A stretch of 64,000 nt of DNA from Pseudomonas sp. Q11 (GCF_024494355.1 NZ_JAKNQY010000009.1:1-64000); one strand, 5' to 3'; positions 45,214 through 54,328 are shown, counted from the stretch's first letter. Translations and numbers: made by a program. Notes: a model not told the origin generated them from the sequence alone.

Positions 45214-45288
45214 TTTTACTGATCCTATAGAGAGATACAGCTACCTAGGTCCGTTACGCCTGATCACCGGAATGCGGTTGCAGGAAAT

Positions 45289-46740
45289 TCAGACCGGTGA
45301 GGTCAGCGCGCCAACGACCGCTTCGACTCGACGTGCAACGTGAAGCAGGGAACGATCTCGACCAAATTGGCCATCGATTTCAAGACCAATAGGCAGGCCA
45401 TCTTTGGACACGCCAATTGGAAGGCTGATGCTTGGGATACCTGCAGCGCTCGCGGGAATAGTGTGGTTAGCCAGCACTAGGTAACTGACTTCCTGACCAG
45501 AGATGAAAAACTGTTCTTGATGGTCGATCAATGGTGCTGTGCACGGGGTTGTTGGAAGGATCAGGCCCTCTGCCCCGCTGCTCAGAAACGCTTGATCGAA
45601 ACGGCGCTTGATTTCTAAGCGCTCAGCTAAGGCGGCGTCATAAGCCTCCGCAGGGAGAAACCCTGGCCCATGTTTAAGAACAAGTTGCCCCCACACTTCT
45701 TTCAGACCAGGTTTCAGTCCCGAGTAAATATCCTCAAAGGTGGCCGGGATGCTGTTTTGACGCAGGAATCCCGTGACCGCCTCTTGAGTCTCGCGGAAGA
45801 AAATATTCCAGGTTGATGTCAGTGCAAGTGAGGAAAAGTCATTCCCTAGATCGACTTCAACAACTTCAGCGCCGGCATCGCGCAGCCGCCGAACAGTTTC
45901 TTTGAATTGAGCCTCGACGTCCGGGGCTATGAGCTCAAAATACTGTCGAGGCGCAAACGCAAATGTCACCCCAACCAAATTAGGCTGGTCAAACTGGCTC
46001 GACGCCTCGCCTTTGACGATAACCTCGTCGATTAGAATGCAGTCCTCTACGTTACGGGCAAACACGCCTGTAGTGTCGAGGGTATGGGAGATGGGCGCCA
46101 CGCCATCACGGGGCCAACGACCTGTAGTCGGCTTGAAGCCGACTACACCGCAAAGAGACGCGGGCACTCGAATCGAACCAACCGTATCGCCGCCCAAGGC
46201 CGCTGGCACAAGACGCGCAGCAACGGATGCACCTGCTCCGCTGGAAGAACCACCCGATACATGAGTCTTGCTATGAGGGTTCTTGACTTGACCAAACGGG
46301 CCGTTGCTACCGGTTAAACCGAAAGACATTTCTACAAGGTTGTTCTTGCCAAAGACAATGCCGCCAGCGTCTTTCATGGTCTTCACAATGTCTGCATCTT
46401 GCTCTGGCACAAACTTTTCGAGCGTTGATACACCAAGGGTCGTTCGCAGTCCTTGGGTCAGATAGCTGTCTTTGATCGCAATTGGAACGCCGAGCAGTGG
46501 AGCCGACACACCTCGTGCACGCCCCTTATCCGCGGTCCTTGCGGACTCAAGCACAGCTTCCCTATCTATCGTAATGAAGGACTGTAAGTCGCAATGGTCT
46601 TGAGCTCTCTGAAGTAGAGCTCGTGCATACTTTTCAGATGAAATTTCACCTTTGCGAATGGCCTGAGCCGCCGCCGCGACGCCAAGTGCAGCGAAGCCCT
46701 CAGCATCATCGCTTTTCTGAATTTCGGATATTGCCTGCAT
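45289..46740 (-). CDS. Amidase-signature enzyme, indoleacetamide hydrolase-like
   Basis: A 483-aa amidase-signature hydrolase. The Ser-cisSer-Lys triad is in place: Lys in GVPIAIKDSYL (about residue 90), cis-Ser in VSGGSSSGAGAS (about 165) and the nucleophile Ser in GGDTVGSIRVPASLCG (about 189). The PISHTLDTTGVFARNVEDC block and overall layout recall indole-3-acetamide hydrolase (IaaH), which would yield auxin, but substrate cannot be fixed from sequence. No tryptophan monooxygenase (IaaM) gene is nearby. ATG 46740 follows GAGGATT. Twin palindromes sit upstream, consistent with repression by the TetR gene downstream. Confidence 0.85.
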   Translation of the reverse strand: MQAISEIQKSDDAEGFAALGVAAAAQAIRKGEISSEKYARALLQRAQDHCDLQSFITIDREAVLESARTADKGRARGVSAPLLGVPIAIKDSYLTQGLRTTLGVSTLEKFVPEQDADIVKTMKDAGGIVFGKNNLVEMSFGLTGSNGPFGQVKNPHSKTHVSGGSSSGAGASVAARLVPAALGGDTVGSIRVPASLCGVVGFKPTTGRWPRDGVAPISHTLDTTGVFARNVEDCILIDEVIVKGEASSQFDQPNLVGVTFAFAPRQYFELIAPDVEAQFKETVRRLRDAGAEVVEVDLGNDFSSLALTSTWNIFFRETQEAVTGFLRQNSIPATFEDIYSGLKPGLKEVWGQLVLKHGPGFLPAEAYDAALAERLEIKRRFDQAFLSSGAEGLILPTTPCTAPLIDHQEQFFISGQEVSYLVLANHTIPASAAGIPSISLPIGVSKDGLPIGLEIDGQFGRDRSLLHVARRVEAVVGALTSPV

Positions 46741-46802
46741 GACGAATCCTCACGTGACTGAATCAATCGAAACCGTCCTGGCTTTCAAGCGAAGACGGAA
46801 TT

Positions 46803-46837
46803 GAATTACAATCGTAATTCTACATTACGATCGTAAT
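46803..46837. promoter_or_regulatory. Twin palindromic operators before the amidase gene
   Basis: GAATTAC-AATC-GTAATTC (46803-46820) and ATTACGATCGTAAT (46824-46837) share the ATTAC/GTAAT arms, with centres 19 bp apart. They are probably two sites for one dimeric repressor. 46838-47060 holds no gene. Confidence 0.65.
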
Positions 46838-47059
46838 TCAAAGGAGAATGCCTGACAAGCTCGAATAAGGACGCTGCCTAGGTTCAATTCACCGTGAGAA
46901 GAGGGTTTAGCCTTTGGTGCACAAAGGAGAGGTGCAGATCAAGCTGCTGATCTGGCGATTGCGTCCGAGGTTGAAGAAGACAAATGCTGAGGGCATTAGC
47001 GCTATTTTCAACGGCTTCTGCGACTCTAGGCTGGGCTCTTATTGGTCCCTTGACCGTCT

Positions 47060-47180
47060 GCTTTCGGCCCAGGCTGTGTAAAAACGCAGGCGCCCTTTTG
47101 AAGTCTGCGTTGCTACGTAAAATCTGCCTGTGCTTGGTAAGCGTCTGCCGAACACATCTTGCACTAGCCCGTTTTGGTGC
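47060..47180. repeat. Half-element related to the 19.8-kb inverted-repeat element
   Basis: TGTGTAAAAACG, then TTTTGAAGT, TGCG and CTACGTAAAATCTG appear in the same order as in the left arm at 19804-19855. No matching right end is seen, so this is likely a decayed or partial copy. Confidence 0.45.
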
Positions 47181-47202
47181 GAAGTCAGCATACGAACGAA
47201 GG

Positions 47203-48120
47203 TTAGCGCGCTGTGAACCAACTGGGGTGTAGCACAGGAAAATGTTCCTTCAGCCAATCCACAAATGCATCGACCTGAGGAGCAAGATGCGTTCTGCTTG
47301 GATAAAGCACGGAAACCAAGCGCGGCTGTGGACGAAGAGCCCTGAGCACCTCAACCAGTTCTCCACTTGCGAGGAAGGTCTCAACGGTAATTCCCAGAGC
47401 TTGAACAATGCCGAAGCCTGCAACACCACATTGAACGTAGGCATTTGACTCATTCACAGTGATACCACCACTGGGGGTGTGAGGATGATCCTCGCCGTCC
47501 ACCGAGAAGTGCCAAGGGAGCGGCCTGTTGCTTTGACCGGAAAGGAAGCTGACACATCGGTGGTCTATTAGATCTTGCAGGGTTGTGGGTGCCCCGAAGG
47601 CTTGGAGATAACCTGGGGACGCACAGGTCACCATAATGGCGGTGCCAATTTCTCTGGCCACCATACTTGAATCTGGGAGGTCACCAATTCTCAGTACACA
47701 GTCGATGCCCTCGGCTACGAGATCTACCGTACGGTCGGTCACACCCAGCGCAAGTTCGATTTCGGGAAATGCCTCCGTAAATCTCCTAAGGCTTTCCATG
47801 AAGCTGTGCTGGGAAAATGCAGTGGGGATGTCAATTCGAAGCCTTCCACGTAAGGTCGACCCACTACGGTCGAACATAGAAGTGGTCTCTGCGATGTTCG
47901 CCAAAATCTCTTTGACGCGTTCGTAAAATTGCTCCCCCTCAGCAGTCAGTTTTACCTTGCGAGTAGTGCGCTGGAAGAGACGGACACCCAGCGAAGCTTC
48001 CAGATTCTGAATGGTGCGTGTGACGTGCGGGCGCCCTGCCTGCATTGCTTCTGCGACTTTAGTGAAGCTCTCTAGCTCCGCTAGCTTGGCGAATACCTGC
48101 ATCGCCTGTAGAAGCTCCAT
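47203..48120 (-). CDS. LysR-family transcriptional regulator
   Basis: A 305-aa LysR regulator with the helix-turn-helix ESFTKVAEAMQAGRPHVTRTIQNLEASLGVRLFQRTTR (about residues 17-50) and a C-terminal effector domain of the CrgA/DmlR-like group. The usual QPAVS stretch reads GRPHVT here, a modest deviation. It is divergent from an alcohol-dehydrogenase gene, the probable target. Confidence 0.9.
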   Translation of the reverse strand: MELLQAMQVFAKLAELESFTKVAEAMQAGRPHVTRTIQNLEASLGVRLFQRTTRKVKLTAEGEQFYERVKEILANIAETTSMFDRSGSTLRGRLRIDIPTAFSQHSFMESLRRFTEAFPEIELALGVTDRTVDLVAEGIDCVLRIGDLPDSSMVAREIGTAIMVTCASPGYLQAFGAPTTLQDLIDHRCVSFLSGQSNRPLPWHFSVDGEDHPHTPSGGITVNESNAYVQCGVAGFGIVQALGITVETFLASGELVEVLRALRPQPRLVSVLYPSRTHLAPQVDAFVDWLKEHFPVLHPSWFTAR

Positions 48121-48154
48121 AAGTCCCCCCGAGAAGCATGTGACTGCGATTATT

Positions 48155-48175
48155 ATTGCTTATCAGGATAACAAT
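48155..48175. promoter_or_regulatory. LysR-type motif (candidate)
   Basis: ATTG-N13-CAAT in the gap between the divergent lysR and dehydrogenase genes. Weak but well placed. Confidence 0.35.
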
Positions 48176-48284
48176 CCTGTTGGTTTCTGCACATTTATCC
48201 AGAAGTCGCAACGCGGAACAATGTCCTCAGCGTAAAGGGGGGAGCTTTTCCTCCTCTGCACCTCAAAACTGCTGGAGACAGAAA

Positions 48285-49295
48285 ATGAAAGCGTGGCTTC
48301 TGAAAGATTTTGGCTTGGAGAATCTGGTGCTGGGCGAAACGGAAACCCCTGTGCCCCAAGCGGGTGAACTGCTGGTTAAGGTAGGCGCTGTATCACTCAA
48401 TTTCCGGGACAAGGCCATCGTTGACGGTATCTACGAACCTCACATGGTGCCCAAGCCGCTGATCCCCGTCAGCGATGCGGCGGGGACGATCGTGGCAGTT
48501 GGTGATGGTGTCAGCCGCTTCGCTATTGGAGATCGGGTCAACTCACACCTCTACTCACGTTGGCTGGACGGCATGCCCGGGCCAGATGAACCCAACTACT
48601 GCTTCGGCTCGCCATTGCCTGGTGGTTTGGCGGAATACATGATCATCCATGAAGACAGCGCGGTACGTGCCCCTGACAACATGTCAGATGAGGAAGCCGC
48701 GACCCTTCCAATTGCTGCTCTGACGGCCTGGTATGCGCTCGTCGATTATGGCCAGATCGAGGCCGGCCAAACAGTTTTGGTTCAGGGATCTGGAGGTGTT
48801 TCTGTTTTTGCAGCACAAATTGCCACAGCTTTAGGAGCCAAGGTTATCGTCACCTCCAGCCGTGATGCCAATCTGGAAGCTGTAAAAAAACTGGGCGCTG
48901 TCGCTGGTCTGAATTATCGCACTACCCCCGAGTGGGCAGAGGAAGTTCTGAAGCTCACTGATGGCAAGGGAGTGGATCTCCTGCTGGATGTGGCAGGAGG
49001 TGACGGCATCAATCAATCGATTGCTGCAACAAAGGCAGGTGGACGTATCGCACAGATCGGCTTTCTGACAGGCCAAACCTCTGCCCTGAACCTGATGCCT
49101 ATGATTTTCCGACAAACAACTATTCGCGGCATAGCCGTTGCTCCACGCTCGTCATTTGACCGAATGAACGAATTCTTGAATGAGCACAAGATTCGCCCGG
49201 TAATCGACCACGTGTATACATTCGATCAAGCACGCGAAGCGTACGAACATTTGGCTAGAGGCGCCTTTGGTAAGGTAGTAATCAAAATCGCGTAG
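48285..49295 (+). CDS. NAD(P)-dependent alcohol dehydrogenase/quinone reductase-like MDR protein
   Basis: A 336-aa medium-chain dehydrogenase from ATG 48285 (GGAGACAG site; a frame extending to 48156 is spurious). The GroES-like N-terminus includes VSLNFRDKAIVDG and PVSDAAGTIVAVGDGVSRFAIGDRV. The Rossmann motif is VQGSGGVSVFAAQIATALGA (about residues 166-185). Zinc-ligand cysteines are lacking, so it groups with zinc-free oxidoreductases. It probably reduces a quinone or carbonyl. Divergent LysR gene upstream. Confidence 0.88.
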   Translation: MKAWLLKDFGLENLVLGETETPVPQAGELLVKVGAVSLNFRDKAIVDGIYEPHMVPKPLIPVSDAAGTIVAVGDGVSRFAIGDRVNSHLYSRWLDGMPGPDEPNYCFGSPLPGGLAEYMIIHEDSAVRAPDNMSDEEAATLPIAALTAWYALVDYGQIEAGQTVLVQGSGGVSVFAAQIATALGAKVIVTSSRDANLEAVKKLGAVAGLNYRTTPEWAEEVLKLTDGKGVDLLLDVAGGDGINQSIAATKAGGRIAQIGFLTGQTSALNLMPMIFRQTTIRGIAVAPRSSFDRMNEFLNEHKIRPVIDHVYTFDQAREAYEHLARGAFGKVVIKIA

Positions 49296-49343
49296 GAGCC
49301 ACTTGGAGTTACGCCGCAAATTTCCGTATTGAAATATGCGCGG

Positions 49344-49541
49344 TCAGATGGCCACCCAATTATGTGGCAGCAGATCGGCAATCTCACTCGCCCGCTGCGA
49401 CGGCAGGCGAGTGAGCACGTCCTTTAAATAAGCATACGGATCATGCCCGTTGAGCCGTGCAGACTGGTTCAAACTCATGATCGTTGCCGCCCGTTTGCCA
49501 CTGCGTAAAGACCCTGCGAAGAGCCAGTTATCGTCGAGCAA
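49344..49541 (-). pseudogene. IS66-family transposase (TnpC), C-terminal fragment
   Basis: The 65-aa frame ends like an IS66 TnpC: NWLFAGSLRSGKRAATIMSL, then SARLNGHDPYAYLKDVLTRLP, then SEIADLLPHNW. The rest of the transposase and its helper genes are absent, so this is debris of an insertion sequence. It shows past IS activity between the dehydrogenase and the GlxA-type gene. Confidence 0.85.
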
Positions 49542-49578
49542 GCTACGTGAGCATTGCTCTGGTGGACAACTGCTCTCT

Positions 49579-50625
49579 CTAACTTTTTCTTATGCGCTCA
49601 TGCGCATAAAAATCTGCGTCTGAATTTACGCCAACGGTCCTGCGCCCAGTGCGCCCCTCCTCTCTCGCCTGACGGATCGTCCGACGCAGCTCCTGTGGAG
49701 TCCTTCCGATTACCCGTTGGAAGCTACGCAACATGTGATCGGCATTGCCGAACCCTTGGCTTCTGGCGATCACCTCAAAGCTTTGGTTACCTGCTTCTAT
49801 CAATGGCCTTGCAGCTTCAACGCGAATTCGCTCGATAGCCTTCGACGGCGTCACGCCGATCGTCATCGCGAATACCCGGCTGAATTGGCGGGTACTCATA
49901 TGGGCCACCTCCGCCAGGCGCTGCACCGTGAGCTCCTCGCGCAAGTGGGTACGTACATAACTCAGTACCGCTGACATGCGGTCTGACCTGGGGTCAAAAT
50001 CCAGCAGGGAAGAGAATTGACGCTGCCCACTCGGCCGACGGTAATAGACCACCAGCATGCGCGCTACAAAGTGCGCCGCGTCGCTGCTCGCATCATGCTC
50101 AATCATTGCCAGGGCCATATCGATCCCTGCCGACATGCCCGCGGATGTCCAGACATGTCCGTCCTCAGTCCAGATGCGATCTCCATCCACGCGCAAGGAG
50201 GGGAAGCGTGCCTGCAGTTGAGGGGCGTAGTTCCAGTGTGTAGTTGCGACTCGACCGTCGAGCACACCGCTCTCGGCTAGAACGAACGCCCCAGTGCAAA
50301 CACTTGCTATCCGCCGGGCGCGCGAGGAGAGATGACGGATAACCGTAGCCATAGGCTTTACCCAGTCCCCCGTGGGCACGGCAGGGGCGCCGACAATAAT
50401 GAGGGTGTCGAGCTGCTCGATGGTGTGCAGGGCGGTAGTCGCCACTTCCACGCCTGCAAAAGTACGTATGGGCCCACCCTCCATCGAGGCGATCGTGAAG
50501 TGGTATGCCGAGGGCTTCGCAAGATTGGCATGGGAGAACGCCTCAAGCGGGCCGCTCATATCCAGCAATACGAAGTCCGTGTAAACCAAGAAGCAAATGT
50601 GACGTGACACCGCGATGCCCCCCAT
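49579..50625 (-). CDS. GlxA/FtrA-type AraC regulator with DJ-1/PfpI domain
   Basis: A 348-aa regulator: an N-terminal DJ-1/PfpI amidotransferase-like domain (ICFLVYTDFVLLDMSGPLEAF...RIASVCTGAFVLAESGVLDGRVATTHW; the nucleophile-elbow Cys is present in VCTGAF) and a C-terminal AraC double helix-turn-helix (LTVQRLAEVAHMSTRQFSRVFAMTIGVTPSKAIERIRVEAA). Such proteins act as sensors of small molecules. It is divergent from the exported isochorismatase-like gene, which it may control. Confidence 0.9.
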   Translation of the reverse strand: MGGIAVSRHICFLVYTDFVLLDMSGPLEAFSHANLAKPSAYHFTIASMEGGPIRTFAGVEVATTALHTIEQLDTLIIVGAPAVPTGDWVKPMATVIRHLSSRARRIASVCTGAFVLAESGVLDGRVATTHWNYAPQLQARFPSLRVDGDRIWTEDGHVWTSAGMSAGIDMALAMIEHDASSDAAHFVARMLVVYYRRPSGQRQFSSLLDFDPRSDRMSAVLSYVRTHLREELTVQRLAEVAHMSTRQFSRVFAMTIGVTPSKAIERIRVEAARPLIEAGNQSFEVIARSQGFGNADHMLRSFQRVIGRTPQELRRTIRQAREEGRTGRRTVGVNSDADFYAHERIRKS

Positions 50626-50787
50626 CTCTTACCTGATTGAAACCCCATTACATACATCGCCCGTCGTAGGGGTCAACGTGATGTGATGACGCCGAGCCAA
50701 AAATAGCCGGAATGGAGGGATAAACGTCCTAATCAACCATGTTGGCGGTAGTAACGTGCAAAAACCAACTAAGTAGAGGATTTTCAG

Positions 50788-51579
50788 ATGTCCATCACCG
50801 CACTACGTCCCAGAAAAATGGCTTCATGGCTAGCCTTGGCGGGCGCCATCATTACTACCCCAATCATCAGCTTCGCTGCCGAGAACCCTTACGCCGACCC
50901 CGTTAACCCCGCACTTCCAGCCTCCACCTTCGAATGGGACACCAGTCGAACCGCTATGGTAGTGATCGATCCACAGATCGACTTCATGAGCCCTAAAGGA
51001 GCTGGGTGGCCGGTTTTCGGTGAAAGTGTCACTGAGCAAAATCTGGTTCCCAACCTGACGCGTCTATTTACTGCATTCAAGAAAGCCGGTGCGACGGTCG
51101 CCATCTCGCCCCACTACTACTATCCACACGACCACAAATGGAAGTACGAAGCTCCTGCCGAAACCGTTCAGCACAAGCTCGGCCTGTTCGACCGCCAGGG
51201 CGCTCTGACCCTGGATGGTTTCAACAACTCCGGTGCCGACTTCATGCCGGAATTCAAACCGTTCATCGATGATGGCAAAACAATTGTCGCATCACCTCAT
51301 AAATTGTATGGCCCACAAAGCAACGACGTAATGCTGCAACTACGCAAGCAACGGATCGACAAAATCATTCTGGTGGGAATGGCATCCAACCTGTGCGTAC
51401 AGTCGCACCTACGCGAATTTCTCGAACGTGGCTTCGAGGTGGTAGTAGTACGCGATGCTATCGCTGGGCCAAAGCTTCCTGATGGAGATGGGTATGGCAG
51501 CGCATTGGTTGATTTCCGTTACATCGCAAATGGAGTCATGACGACTGATCAGGTCGTAGCCAAATTGCAGAGTAAGTAA
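50788..51579 (+). CDS. Exported isochorismatase-family cysteine hydrolase
   Basis: A 263-aa hydrolase with an N-terminal signal peptide (WLALAGAIITTPIISFAAENP). The catalytic triad residues are visible: Asp in VVIDPQIDF (about residue 61), Lys in SPHKLYGPQSND (about 172) and Cys in GMASNLCVQSHLRE (about 203). Members hydrolyse amides, nicotinamide or vinyl ethers; this one would act outside the cytoplasm, which is unusual. ATG 50788 follows AGAGGA. It is followed 74 bp later by an exported alpha/beta hydrolase. Confidence 0.87.
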   Translation: MSITALRPRKMASWLALAGAIITTPIISFAAENPYADPVNPALPASTFEWDTSRTAMVVIDPQIDFMSPKGAGWPVFGESVTEQNLVPNLTRLFTAFKKAGATVAISPHYYYPHDHKWKYEAPAETVQHKLGLFDRQGALTLDGFNNSGADFMPEFKPFIDDGKTIVASPHKLYGPQSNDVMLQLRKQRIDKIILVGMASNLCVQSHLREFLERGFEVVVVRDAIAGPKLPDGDGYGSALVDFRYIANGVMTTDQVVAKLQSK

Positions 51580-51653
51580 CTCTTGAGCGTGCGCATTGTC
51601 GCGCGCGGCGTTTTCAACACCTCGGCATCGTACTGACAAATTCGGAGAGAATC

Positions 51654-52646
51654 ATGAACGATATGAAAGATCCCGGGCCCGATAGTCCCGACCGACGACA
51701 CTTCGTAGCTTTAGGCATGGGTGCCGCAGCCCTGGCCACAGTCCCCTCCAGGGTATTCGCCTCGCATACACCTAAGAATGTTTCTTCCGGGCAGCAAAAG
51801 GAAATGATTTTGAGCAAGGTAACCACTCTGGACGGCGTTGATATTTTTTACAAAGACTGGGGCCCGAAGGCTGGCCAGCCCGTGATGTTTCACCATGGCT
51901 GGCCATTGAGCAGCGATGATTGGGATAGCCAGGCCTTGTTCTTTGTCCAGCACGGCTACCGGGTCATCGCCCATGATAGGCGTGGCCATGGACGTTCATC
52001 GCAGGTTAGCGATGGCCATGATATGGATCACTACGCCTCAGATGTCTCGACCGTTGTGGACCATCTGGACCTACGTAACGTCGTCCATGTCGGCCACTCT
52101 ACCGGTGGCGGAGAAGCCGCTCGCTACGTCGCTAAATATGGTCAAGCGCATGGGCGTACTGCGAAGCTGGTGTTGATCAGCGCGGTACCGCCGATCATGG
52201 TAAAAACCTCGACAAACCCTACAGGACTGCCGATCGAGATCTTTGACGGCTTTCGCAAGCAACTGGCCGCCAACCGGTCGCAGTTTTATATGGATGTTGC
52301 TGGAGGCCCGTTCTACGGCTTCAACCGCCCAGGAGCCGTGGTATCCCAGGGCGCCATCCTGAATTGGTGGCGCCAGGGTATGACCGGCTCGGCAAAGGCC
52401 CAATACGAAGGTATCAAAGCGTTCTCGGAGACAGATTTCACCGAGGATCTGCGGGCAATCAACGTTCCAACCTTGGTGATGCATGGTGACGACGATCAAA
52501 TCGTTCCTATCGCAGACTCAGCTATGTTGTCCGTCAAGTTACTCAAACACGGCACACTGAAAGTGTACGAAAAGTACCCTCATGGCATGTGCACTACTCA
52601 TCCTGAGGTGATTAATCAGGATCTGCTGGCCTTCTTGCGCAGCTGA
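51654..52646 (+). CDS. Alpha/beta hydrolase, non-heme chloroperoxidase-like, Tat-type signal
   Basis: A 330-aa enzyme. The N-terminus carries a twin-arginine signal (DRRHFVALGMGAAALATVPSRVFA). The catalytic core matches cofactor-free chloroperoxidase/esterase: Ser in GHSTGGGEAARY (about residue 150), Asp in VMHGDDDQIVP (about 279) and His in KYPHGMCTTH (about 308). The oxyanion motif HHGWPLSSDDW is present. Probable esterase or perhydrolase. It is co-oriented with the isochorismatase-like gene and may share its promoter. ATG 51654 follows GGAGAG. Confidence 0.88.
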   Translation: MNDMKDPGPDSPDRRHFVALGMGAAALATVPSRVFASHTPKNVSSGQQKEMILSKVTTLDGVDIFYKDWGPKAGQPVMFHHGWPLSSDDWDSQALFFVQHGYRVIAHDRRGHGRSSQVSDGHDMDHYASDVSTVVDHLDLRNVVHVGHSTGGGEAARYVAKYGQAHGRTAKLVLISAVPPIMVKTSTNPTGLPIEIFDGFRKQLAANRSQFYMDVAGGPFYGFNRPGAVVSQGAILNWWRQGMTGSAKAQYEGIKAFSETDFTEDLRAINVPTLVMHGDDDQIVPIADSAMLSVKLLKHGTLKVYEKYPHGMCTTHPEVINQDLLAFLRS

Positions 52647-52817
52647 CCCACTAGTTAACCACTCTGTTCGCTCTATCTTCCTTAGCTATGGTTACGCTGG
52701 ATTCATCCAGTTGAAATCAGATGAATACGAGAGGTAGCAATGCTGTTTGGCGAATCCCTACTTAATGCCTCTCGTCGTTTCCATAGCTTTTTTTCAGACT
52801 ATAGAGAATCTGCGCTA
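52647..52817. other. Intergenic stretch, nothing recognised
   Basis: Spacer between the alpha/beta hydrolase and the catalase remnant. No repeat, terminator or gene is evident. Confidence 0.4.
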
Positions 52818-53052
52818 TCCAAGAAACAAACTGACAACAGTCAATGGAACTCCGGTTGTTGACAACTTAAATATCTAAACAGCCGGCCTCCGCGGCCCCT
52901 CCTGCTACAAGGCATCTAGCTGCTGGAAAAGCTCGCACACTTTGATCGTGAGGTAGTTCCGGAACGCCGCATGCGTGCCAAAAGTTCCGGAGCATTCGGC
53001 ACCTTCAGCGTGCCCCCATAATATCACCCGTTATACCAAAGCCAGCCTATTC
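52818..53052 (+). pseudogene. Catalase gene remnant (N-terminal part)
   Basis: Three frames together spell the start of a monofunctional catalase: LTTVNGTPVVDN, an in-frame TAA at 52876, TAGLRGP; then, after a frameshift, [30 protein letters not shown]; then, after another shift, [12 protein letters not shown]. The usual ATG has been lost and the gene stops abruptly. The heme-binding and catalytic regions beyond about residue 60 are gone, so it cannot be functional. Confidence 0.75.
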
Positions 53053-53175
53053 AACGTTGCTATCAAAAACTTGAGTGGTCGGGCCCATTTCAACCAGATA
53101 GTCGGGGGGCGTATCCAGTTCGGTGGCAATCGCCCGAGTGATACACAGCCGTTGCTGCTGGCGTAGCGGGTCATC
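53044..53175 (-). pseudogene. Unidentified coding remnant
   Basis: A minus-strand frame ending in a stop reads LDDPLRQQQRLCITRAIATELDTPPDYLVEMG, then TTQVFDSNVE. It has the composition of a real protein C-terminus, but no start. It might belong to a tautomerase-like protein; I cannot confirm that. It abuts the catalase fragment. Confidence 0.3.
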
Positions 53176-53265
53176 AAGCTGGTGGTTTGACCTTGATTCC
53201 TACTCAACACCTGAAATAAAATGGCAAGATAGTCCTATTTTACTGAAAAATAAGGGTTTTACGCC

Positions 53266-54033
53266 ATGGTTGAGCAACCGCTACCTGGCTTTGGCGAAGT
53301 CCCGGTATTGGGCTTGGCCCGGGAGTATCTGCCGGGCGCTCGCGAACCTCATATCCACGAGGATCATGCGCAGATCATGTACGCCGTCAAAGGCGCGATG
53401 ACGGTGTTGACAGCCGAAGGCATCTGGGTGCTGCCGCCACAAAGGGCACTGTGGATACCTGCTGGGGTAAGCCATACGTTCAAGCATGCCCGTCCCGTTT
53501 CGCTACGAACAGTGTATGTGCGCCATAACGCACCAAGTATCCCGAACTGGGTTCATTGTTCGGTATTGAACGTAGACACACTGGTGCGCGAGCTGATCTT
53601 GGCCTGCGCGCAATTGCCCAATGAATATCTCGATGACAGCCGCGAAGCCCGCTTGGGGGTAGTGCTGCTGGATCACCTGGCGTTGCTGCAGCAGGATGCG
53701 TTTTACTTGCCTGAGCCCAGCGACAAACGAGCAGTGCGTGCCGCCAACCTAATCAAGGAAAATCCTAACGATACCCGGCCGATCAAGGATATTGCTTCTG
53801 AGGTGGGCGCCAGTGCACGTACCCTGGAACGCCTATTTTCAGTGCAAACCCGAATGGGGTTTGGGGCCTGGCGCCAGCGTCTTCGGATGATGGTGGCACT
53901 GGAAAACCTGGCAGCCGGCGAGTCCGTCAGCAGTACAGCCGCCACAATTGGTTATGAGAGTTCCAGCAGCTTTATCGCCGTGTTCCGTTCGGTGTTCGGA
54001 TGCAGCCCCGCCAAGTACTTTGCCAAGCGTTGA
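53266..54033 (+). CDS. AraC-family regulator with cupin domain
   Basis: A 255-aa regulator. The N-terminal cupin (PHIHEDHAQIMYAVKGAMTVLTAEGIWVLPPQRALWIPAGVSHTF) holds the His/Glu pattern of metal-binding cupins. The C-terminal half has two helix-turn-helix motifs (RPIKDIASEVGASARTLERLFSVQTRMGFGAWRQRLRM...AATIGYESSSSFIAVFRSVFG). ATG 53266 follows AAGGG. No obvious target gene is adjacent; its neighbours are pseudogene fragments, so it may be orphaned. Confidence 0.9.
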   Translation: MVEQPLPGFGEVPVLGLAREYLPGAREPHIHEDHAQIMYAVKGAMTVLTAEGIWVLPPQRALWIPAGVSHTFKHARPVSLRTVYVRHNAPSIPNWVHCSVLNVDTLVRELILACAQLPNEYLDDSREARLGVVLLDHLALLQQDAFYLPEPSDKRAVRAANLIKENPNDTRPIKDIASEVGASARTLERLFSVQTRMGFGAWRQRLRMMVALENLAAGESVSSTAATIGYESSSSFIAVFRSVFGCSPAKYFAKR

Positions 54034-54041
54034 GCCTGCGA

Positions 54042-54179
54042 TTACAGCAATGGAATGCTGTAGGTCTCGTCCTTGTCGGCGCTGTCGTCGCCCCTAAACA
54101 CCGATCCCCGCCACATGAGCCTCAGGCCCTTGAAGGTGCCGATAGGGATCACATAATCGATGCGTAAGTCACGTGTTCC
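54042..54179 (-). pseudogene. OprD-family porin, C-terminal fragment
   Basis: The last 45 codons of the minus-strand frame read LRIDYVIPIGTFKGLRLMWR, then GSVFRGDDSADKDETYSIPLL, which matches the final beta strands of OprD-type substrate-specific porins. Upstream of about 54180 the similarity stops, so only the 3' end survives. Another short coding-like piece (HLKSRPLFNREEHRFGVL, ending about 54220) lies next to it. Confidence 0.6.
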
Positions 54180-54328
54180 TTGCAGGCGCTCGCTGGATGT
54201 CAAGAGGGGCAACCGTGCGCTACAGCACGCCGAACCGATGTTCTTCACGGTTGAACAACGGCCGCGACTTGAGGTGCACTCGGGCCTCGACGACTGCTCC
54301 ACCGGCGAACAATGATTGGCACACATGA

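Noticed and set aside
52975-53166. 63-aa frame over the catalase remnant
   Set aside because: It mixes two out-of-frame pieces of the decayed catalase and unrelated sequence.
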